Shown one piece after another: positions 34,084 to 39,001 of a DNA stretch of 39,001 nt. The DNA is taken from assembly GCA_009781045.1 (NCBI GenBank), contig WQYW01000033.1, positions 1 through 39,001 on the forward strand, written 5' to 3'. The stretch's first letter is position 1. The number at the start of each line of letters is the position of its first letter. Under the pieces are notes generated by a model. It ran no database searches, was not told where the DNA came from, and saw nothing but the letters and a program-made list of their open reading frames with translations. The position numbers and the translations under genes were made by a program. The stretch comes from Alphaproteobacteria bacterium. Its GTDB lineage: Bacteria; Pseudomonadota; Alphaproteobacteria; Rhizobiales; Xanthobacteraceae.

Positions 34084-34812
34084 TCAGGGCGCCGCACTTC
34101 GTGCTTTGAGGGCGTCTTCGATCTCTGCCCGGATCGCCCAGGCTGCGGCTTCGGGGTCGGCGGCACCAAGCACGGGGCGTCCGACCACGAGATAATCGGC
34201 GCCGGCGGCCATGGCGCGCGCCGGTGTCATCACGCGCTTCTGTTCGCCGGGGTCGGCACCCGCCGGGCGGATGCCGGGGGTGACGAGGCACATGTGGTCT
34301 CCAGCAATGCGCCTTAATCGCCCCGCCTCCTCGGCCGAACAGACCACCCCGTCGATGCCGAGCATTGCGGCCTGGCGCGCCCGGCGCTCGACCAGGTCCC
34401 CCACACCGAAAGCATAGCCCGCCGCTTCGAGGTCGTCGTCGTTCCAGGAGGTCAGTACCGTCACGGCGAGAATGCGCAGGTCCGTTCCCTCGCGTCCCTC
34501 AAGCGCCGCCTTCATCGTCTGCGGAAAGGCATGAACCGTGAGGAAAGTGGCGCCAAGCCGGGCCAGGCTCGCCACTCCGCGGGTGACGGTGTTGGCAATA
34601 TCGTGCAGCTTGAGGTCGATGAAAACCTTCTTGCCCAGGCCAGTGAGAATCGGGACCAGCGCCAGGCCCCCGGAAAAAGCGAGCTGGTAACCGATCTTGT
34701 AGAAACCGACCGCGTCGCCGAGGCGCGCCACCATGTTTTGCGCGATTTCGGGGCTGTCGAGGTCGAGCGCCACGATCAGGCGGTCGGCAGGGGCGATCTC
34801 AACGGGTTCCAT
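34084..34812 (-). CDS. pyrF: Orotidine 5'-phosphate decarboxylase
   Basis: 242 residues; the ATG at 34812 has GGAG 5 nt upstream and homology starts there ('DRLIVALDL'). The catalytic 'DLKLHDI' motif gives the Asp-x-Lys-x-x-Asp charge network (D66, K68, D71), with K39 in 'FYKIG'. 'VTPGIRP' and '[13 protein letters not shown]' form the phosphate-binding end of the barrel. It catalyses the last step of UMP synthesis. About 170 bp separate it from pmtA and about 200 bp from dapB. Confidence 0.96.
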   Translation of the reverse strand: MEPVEIAPADRLIVALDLDSPEIAQNMVARLGDAVGFYKIGYQLAFSGGLALVPILTGLGKKVFIDLKLHDIANTVTRGVASLARLGATFLTVHAFPQTMKAALEGREGTDLRILAVTVLTSWNDDDLEAAGYAFGVGDLVERRARQAAMLGIDGVVCSAEEAGRLRRIAGDHMCLVTPGIRPAGADPGEQKRVMTPARAMAAGADYLVVGRPVLGAADPEAAAWAIRAEIEDALKARSAAP

Positions 34813-34979
34813 ATTCACTCCATGGTTTGGAGAAGGCCGGCCTGAAAAGAATGACGGAGCAGGGAAATACCGGTCACCCGTTCGGAATTTCGAGGGGGGC
34901 CGACCCCGGGCGGCGGCTCGCGTTCCCACCCTGGCACGCCGTGCGCCGGGTTCTGCCCCGGGACAGCGCGTGCGGGATG

Positions 34980-35651
34980 TCACACCGCCTTGCGGTGCAG
35001 GCTCGAGACCTGACCTGAAACCTCGCCTGTGACGTCGCCTTCGACCTGGCAGTCTTCCCTGCGATAGACCCAGACCCGCGCTGGCGGCAGATTCATCCAG
35101 ATCCGCTCGGAGGCTTCCGTCGATACCCCGGGCAGCGATTTCGGGATCGGCGGCACCACGGAATAGGTGAACTGGACGAAGGGCGCGCCGGGCGCCAGCG
35201 CAGCAAAAGCGTCGCGAACCAGCTTGATCCGGGTCAGCATCGGTTTGGTCACCAGCGGCAGGCCTGAGACCACGGCGGCAGCCTGCTCCGGCAGCACGTT
35301 GTGGAGCGTATCGCGCAGGCGATAGGCATCACCATGGACGATTTTGGCCTCCGGATAGCGTTCGCGCAGAAGGGCACAAAACCCGGGGTTGAATTCGACC
35401 AGAACCAGGCGGCGCTGATCGACACCGCGATCAATCAGGGCTGAGGTGATGGCCCCGGTTCCCGGACCGAGCTCAATCACCGGTGCGTCCGATTCAATAT
35501 CGACGTAATGCGCCATGGTCCGGGCCAGCAGGCGCCCGGACGGCATCACCGCCCCCATGTGAAGGGGCTTTTCCATCCAGGAGCGGAGGAAACGGACCTC
35601 GTCATCAAGGCGAGGCTTTTTCGACACCCGGACTGACGAATGCAAAGGCAT
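34980..35651 (-). CDS. pmtA: Phospholipid N-methyltransferase (PmtA-type)
   Basis: 223 residues from ATG 35651; 27 further codons upstream are open but not conserved in type. The SAM-binding motif I '[19 protein letters not shown]' lies near residues 58-76, preceded by '[26 protein letters not shown]', typical of the Sinorhizobium/Rhodobacter PmtA group that resembles rRNA dimethylases. It methylates phosphatidylethanolamine to phosphatidylcholine. An rRNA-methyltransferase-like role cannot be excluded, but the neighbours dnaJ and pyrF match the known pmtA context. The ribosome-binding site is weak. A promoter candidate lies 55-80 bp upstream. Confidence 0.85.
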   Translation of the reverse strand: MPLHSSVRVSKKPRLDDEVRFLRSWMEKPLHMGAVMPSGRLLARTMAHYVDIESDAPVIELGPGTGAITSALIDRGVDQRRLVLVEFNPGFCALLRERYPEAKIVHGDAYRLRDTLHNVLPEQAAAVVSGLPLVTKPMLTRIKLVRDAFAALAPGAPFVQFTYSVVPPIPKSLPGVSTEASERIWMNLPPARVWVYRREDCQVEGDVTGEVSGQVSSLHRKAV

Positions 35652-35705
35652 GGAATTACCGGACGGGCCACGTTGTGGGAACGTGTCAGAAACTCTGCCG
35701 CAAGA

Positions 35706-35733
35706 GGTATAGACCGCAAGTGGCGCGGTCAAG
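35706..35733 (-). promoter_or_regulatory. Candidate promoter of pmtA
   Basis: On the minus strand CTTGACC (35733-35727) is followed 15 nt later by TATACC (35711-35706), in the 87-bp gap between dnaJ and pmtA. It resembles sigma-70 with a short spacer. Read as CTTG-N17-CTATAC it also approaches the alphaproteobacterial RpoH pattern, which would suit a gene behind dnaKJ. Confidence 0.35.
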
Positions 35734-35738
35734 CTGTC

Positions 35739-36869
35739 TCACGTAGCGCGGGTGCCGAAGAAATCCTTTACTTTGGCGAAAAACCCGGCGGATTCGGGCT
35801 GGGTTACGCCTGAAGAAAGCTTTTCGAACTCGTTGAGCAGCTCCTGCTGCCGCTTGGTGAGATTCTGTGGCGTCTCAACCACAAGCTGAACATACATATC
35901 CCCGGTGCGCCGCGAATTCAGCACCGGCATGCCTTTGGACGCGATTTTGAGGCGCCGGCCGGACTGGGTTCCAACCGGAATCTTGATCCTGGTCTTGCCC
36001 TTCTCGATTGTCGGAACCTCGAATTCGCCGCCCAGCGCTGCGGTAACCATGGATATCGGCACCCGGCAATGAAGATCGGCACCCTCGCGCTGGAAGAACT
36101 GGTGCTGCCCCAGACTGAGAAAGATATAGAGATCGCCTGCCGGCCCACCGCGGACCCCGGCCTCACCCTCGCCAGCCAGCCTTATCCGGGTACCGTCCTC
36201 GACCCCCTGGGGGATCGGCACCGACAATGTGCGCTCCCGCGTCACCCTGCCCTGCCCCGAACACGAGGTGCAGTTTTCCTCGATCATCTGACCGCGGCCC
36301 TGACAGCCCGGACAGGTGCGCTCAAGGGTGAAAAAGCCCTGGGACTGCCGGATGCGCCCGGCACCACCGCAGGTGGCGCAGGCTTTGGGCTTGGTGCCGG
36401 CCTTGGCACCGGTGCCCGAACATTCCTCGCAGGTCACCGAAACCGGGATCTGGATCTGCGCCTCCTTGCCGTGGAAGGCCTCCTCCAGCGTGATCTTCAT
36501 ATTGTAGCGCAGATCGGCCCCGCGTTCGCGCCCGCCGCGGCTGCGCTGCCCGGCCATACCGAACAGGTCCTCGAAAATGTCCGAAAAGGACGAGGCGAAA
36601 CCGGCACCGAAGCCGGCATTGGCGCCCCCGAAGCCGTTCTGTTCAAAGGCGGCATGACCATAGCGGTCATACGCGGCGCGTTTGTCCTTGTCCTTTAAGA
36701 CCTCATAGGCCTCGTTGATTTCCTTGAAGCGGATTTCGCTATTGTGGTCCCCGGGATTGCGGTCGGGGTGGAATTTCATCGCCAGTTTGCGGAACGCTGC
36801 TTTCAGCCGGGTCTCATCCGCATCGCGTTCAACTTCCAGGGTTTCATAATAACAACGCTTGGTGGACAT
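35739..36869 (-). CDS. dnaJ: Chaperone protein DnaJ
   Basis: 376 residues, a type I J-protein. The J domain carries the H34-P35-D36 tripeptide that triggers DnaK ATP hydrolysis. A Gly/Phe-rich linker follows (~78-107), then four CxxCxGxG zinc-finger repeats: C147/C150, C164/C167, C186/C189 and C200/C203. The C-terminal substrate-binding domains follow, with '[13 protein letters not shown]'. The start is the ATG at 36869 ('[13 protein letters not shown]'). It lies 211 bp after dnaK in the same direction, with a hairpin between, and acts with DnaK in protein folding and heat-shock control. Confidence 0.97.
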   Translation of the reverse strand: MSTKRCYYETLEVERDADETRLKAAFRKLAMKFHPDRNPGDHNSEIRFKEINEAYEVLKDKDKRAAYDRYGHAAFEQNGFGGANAGFGAGFASSFSDIFEDLFGMAGQRSRGGRERGADLRYNMKITLEEAFHGKEAQIQIPVSVTCEECSGTGAKAGTKPKACATCGGAGRIRQSQGFFTLERTCPGCQGRGQMIEENCTSCSGQGRVTRERTLSVPIPQGVEDGTRIRLAGEGEAGVRGGPAGDLYIFLSLGQHQFFQREGADLHCRVPISMVTAALGGEFEVPTIEKGKTRIKIPVGTQSGRRLKIASKGMPVLNSRRTGDMYVQLVVETPQNLTKRQQELLNEFEKLSSGVTQPESAGFFAKVKDFFGTRAT

Positions 36870-37003
36870 ATTGAACCCGGTCTATCCAGTCGCAATTCGA
36901 CACATCAGGAAATCGGCAGCATCCCGCCATCTCGGGGCTCGCCCGCGGCCATCACACCCCAGCGCACAGCGTCTGGAGCAACCAGGAGCCCCGAACGCCA
37001 ACA

Positions 37004-37032
37004 GATCCGCCTCCCTCAAGAGGAGGCGGATC
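37004..37032 (-). other. 11-bp hairpin between dnaK and dnaJ
   Basis: GATCCGCCTCC (37004-37014) pairs perfectly with GGAGGCGGATC (37022-37032) around a 7-nt loop. No U tract follows in the minus direction. It could be a partial terminator or an RNA processing/stability element that sets the DnaK:DnaJ ratio. Confidence 0.55.
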
Positions 37033-37080
37033 AGTGCCGGCAGGGTTCGGGTGGTCCGCATTCATTCCCTCTCAGGGGTC

Positions 37081-38961
37081 TCAGGCAGACTTCTTGTCCT
37101 CGTCGACCTCGGTGAATTCGGCGTCGACCACGTCATCCTTGGCGCCTTCCTTGGCGTCGGCCTGCTTATACATGGCCTCGCCGAGTTTCATCGACACCTG
37201 CTCCAGCGCGTTGGTCTTTTCGCGGATGGCCTGCGGGTCTTCGCCTTTCAGCGCCTCCTTGAGGTCGCTCACCGCATCCTCGATGGCGCGCCGATCGGCC
37301 TCCGGAATTTTCGAACCGTGTTCGGCCAGCGCCTTCTCGGTATTGTGCACCCGGGCGTCGGCATGGTTCTTGGCGTCGACATGCTCGCGCCGCTTCTTGT
37401 CGGCGGCGGCATTGACCTCGGCGTCCTTGACCATCTTCTCGATGTCGCTTTCCGACAGGCCGCCGGAGGCCTGGATGCGGATCTGCTGCTCCTTTCCGGT
37501 CGCCTTGTCCCTGGCCGAGACGTTGACGATACCGTTGGCATCGATGTCGAACGTGACCTCGATCTGAGGCATGCCGCGTGGCGCCGGGGGAATGCCCTCA
37601 AGGTCGAACTGACCGAGCGGCTTGTTGTCCTGCGCCATCTCGCGTTCGCCCTGGAACACCCGGATCGTCACTGTGCTCTGGCTGTCCTCGGCAGTCGAGA
37701 ACACCTGGCTCTTCTTGGTCGGAATCGTGGTGTTGCGATCAATGATGCGGGTGAATACCCCGCCCAAAGTCTCGATGCCGAGCGACAGCGGCGTGACATC
37801 AAGCAGCAGCACGTCCTTGACGTCGCCCTGCAGCACACCGGCCTGGATGGCTGCACCGGTGGCAACCACCTCGTCGGGGTTGACGCCCTTATGCGGCTCC
37901 TTGCCGAACAGCTGCTTGACCACTTCCTGGACCCGGGGCATGCGTGTCATGCCGCCGACCAGGACGACCTCGCTGATTTCACCCGCGGTGAGCCCGGCAT
38001 CCTTGAGCGCCTTGCGGCACGGCTCCATCGTCCGCTGCACGAGGTCGTCGACCAGGGCCTCGAATTTGGCCCGCGTCAGCTTCATCGTCAGATGTTTGGG
38101 GCCGGTCTGATCGGCCGTGATAAAGGGCAGGTTGATCTCGGTCTGCGAGGTCGAGGACAGCTCGATCTTGGCTTTTTCAGCCGCCTCCTTGAGGCGCTGC
38201 AGCGCAAGCTTGTCGTTGCGCAGATTGATGCCCTGTTCCTTCTGGAACTCATCAGCGAGATAGCCGACCAGGCGCATGTCGAAGTCTTCGCCGCCGAGGA
38301 AGGTATCACCGTTGGTGGACTTGACCTCGAACACGCCATCCCCGATTTCGAGAATGGAGATATCGAACGTGCCGCCGCCGAGGTCATAGACAGCGATCAG
38401 TCCGGCCTTGGTCTTGTCGAGACCATAGGCCAGCGCCGCCGCAGTGGGCTCGTTGATGATGCGCAGCACCTCCAGACCGGCGATCTTGCCGGCGTCCTTG
38501 GTGGCCTGACGCTGGGCGTCGTTGAAATAGGCGGGAACCGTGATCACGGCCTGCTCGACCCTGTGGCCGAGATGGGCTTCCGCAGTCTCTTTCATCTTCT
38601 GCAGGATGAAGGCCGAGACCTGTGAGGGCGAATAGGTCTGCTTGTCGGCCTCGACCCAGGCATCGCCGTTGCCGGCCCGCACGATGTGGTAGGGGACGAG
38701 CTTCTTGTCCTTCTCCACCATGGGGTCGTCATAGCGGCGACCGATCAGGCGCTTGACCGCAAAAAATGTACGCTCGGGATTGGTCACGGCCTGGCGCTTG
38801 GCGGGCTGACCCACGAGACGCTCGCCGTCGTCGGTCACCGCCACGATCGATGGCGTAGTCCGCATGCCCTCGGAGTTTTCGATGACTTTGGCGGTCTTGC
38901 CATCCATTACGGCAACGCACGAATTCGTGGTGCCGAGATCAATCCCAATGACCTTTCCCAT
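37081..38961 (-). CDS. dnaK: Chaperone protein DnaK (Hsp70)
   Basis: 626 residues. The nucleotide-binding domain begins '[21 protein letters not shown]', with '[14 protein letters not shown]' and '[12 protein letters not shown]' forming the phosphate and adenosine sites. The interdomain linker '[15 protein letters not shown]' leads to the substrate-binding beta domain ('[15 protein letters not shown]') and the helical lid, and the tail ends '[16 protein letters not shown]', the usual alphaproteobacterial DnaK C-terminus. ATG at 38961 with AGGA upstream; only 40 bp upstream are in the window, so the heat-shock promoter lies outside. It is the first gene of the dnaK-dnaJ pair. Confidence 0.98.
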   Translation of the reverse strand: MGKVIGIDLGTTNSCVAVMDGKTAKVIENSEGMRTTPSIVAVTDDGERLVGQPAKRQAVTNPERTFFAVKRLIGRRYDDPMVEKDKKLVPYHIVRAGNGDAWVEADKQTYSPSQVSAFILQKMKETAEAHLGHRVEQAVITVPAYFNDAQRQATKDAGKIAGLEVLRIINEPTAAALAYGLDKTKAGLIAVYDLGGGTFDISILEIGDGVFEVKSTNGDTFLGGEDFDMRLVGYLADEFQKEQGINLRNDKLALQRLKEAAEKAKIELSSTSQTEINLPFITADQTGPKHLTMKLTRAKFEALVDDLVQRTMEPCRKALKDAGLTAGEISEVVLVGGMTRMPRVQEVVKQLFGKEPHKGVNPDEVVATGAAIQAGVLQGDVKDVLLLDVTPLSLGIETLGGVFTRIIDRNTTIPTKKSQVFSTAEDSQSTVTIRVFQGEREMAQDNKPLGQFDLEGIPPAPRGMPQIEVTFDIDANGIVNVSARDKATGKEQQIRIQASGGLSESDIEKMVKDAEVNAAADKKRREHVDAKNHADARVHNTEKALAEHGSKIPEADRRAIEDAVSDLKEALKGEDPQAIREKTNALEQVSMKLGEAMYKQADAKEGAKDDVVDAEFTEVDEDKKSA

Positions 38962-39001
38962 GGTCCTGATATCCTTGTTTTTTCGGCAGGTCGGCTGGGC
39001 C

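Noticed and set aside
36859..38625. Very long open frame (588 codons) on the plus strand opposite dnaK
   Set aside because: It is the antisense shadow of dnaK, whose family match and codon pattern are unambiguous on the minus strand.
1..39001. CRISPR arrays, tRNA/rRNA genes, a complete insertion sequence
   Set aside because: No spaced repeat array, cloverleaf or transposase with terminal repeats could be recognised by eye; a covariance-model search would be needed to exclude small RNAs.

Overview
The window reads as GC-rich alphaproteobacterial chromosome. The strongest evidence is the right end, where dnaK, dnaJ, a PmtA-type phospholipid N-methyltransferase, pyrF, dapB and gpmA lie in one orientation, a block typical of that class. 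I cannot place it below class level from sequence alone. Genes plus recognisable gene remnants cover only about 70% of the window, which is low for a free-living bacterium. The long spacers contain eroded gene pieces, mostly from toxin-antitoxin modules.

Layout: (1) 1-90 is the very end of pheT. (2) 369-1519 is debris: two tandem copies of a VapC (PIN) toxin C-terminus and the C-terminus of a HipA kinase. (3) 1842-5923 (minus) is a two-gene operon of an HSP90-family ATPase and a large TPR-type protein that overlap by 4 bp. (4) 6061-7861 (minus) pairs a Tat-exported FAD amine oxidase with a SnoaL-like protein. (5) 9239-10036 is a YiiX-like permuted papain-fold hydrolase. (6) 10639-19456 is a possible metabolic island: a radical SAM enzyme with unusual cysteine spacing (minus), hydantoinase/oxoprolinase subunits A and B, an Asp/Glu/hydantoin racemase-fold protein lacking both catalytic cysteines, and an AraC-type regulator on the opposite strand. 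(7) 20118-20762 is a HigBA module with a dead toxin and an intact antitoxin. (8) 21671-25101 carries a MuiA-like (DUF4139) exported protein and an EI24/CysZ-like membrane protein. (9) 25432-29250 holds phased direct repeats, a short ORF, an exported SUMF1-fold protein without the formylglycine-generating cysteines, and a 5'-truncated Sel1-repeat protein. (10) 29428-31082 has divergent nth and an Ada-like methyltransferase. (11) 31316-32009 is a second toxin-antitoxin wreck: intact TacA antitoxin with an operator-like palindrome, TacT cut to about 35 codons, and a frameshifted XRE antitoxin. (12) 32387-38961 (minus) is gpmA, dapB, pyrF, pmtA, dnaJ and dnaK.

Two things stand out for function. 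The HSP90-like/TPR operon resembles the eukaryotic HSP90/TPR-cochaperone partnership. The radical SAM/hyu/racemase-like set may be an uncharacterised pathway acting on a ring amide. A third theme is repeated decay of toxins while their antitoxins stay open. No CRISPR array, tRNA, rRNA or complete insertion sequence was seen.
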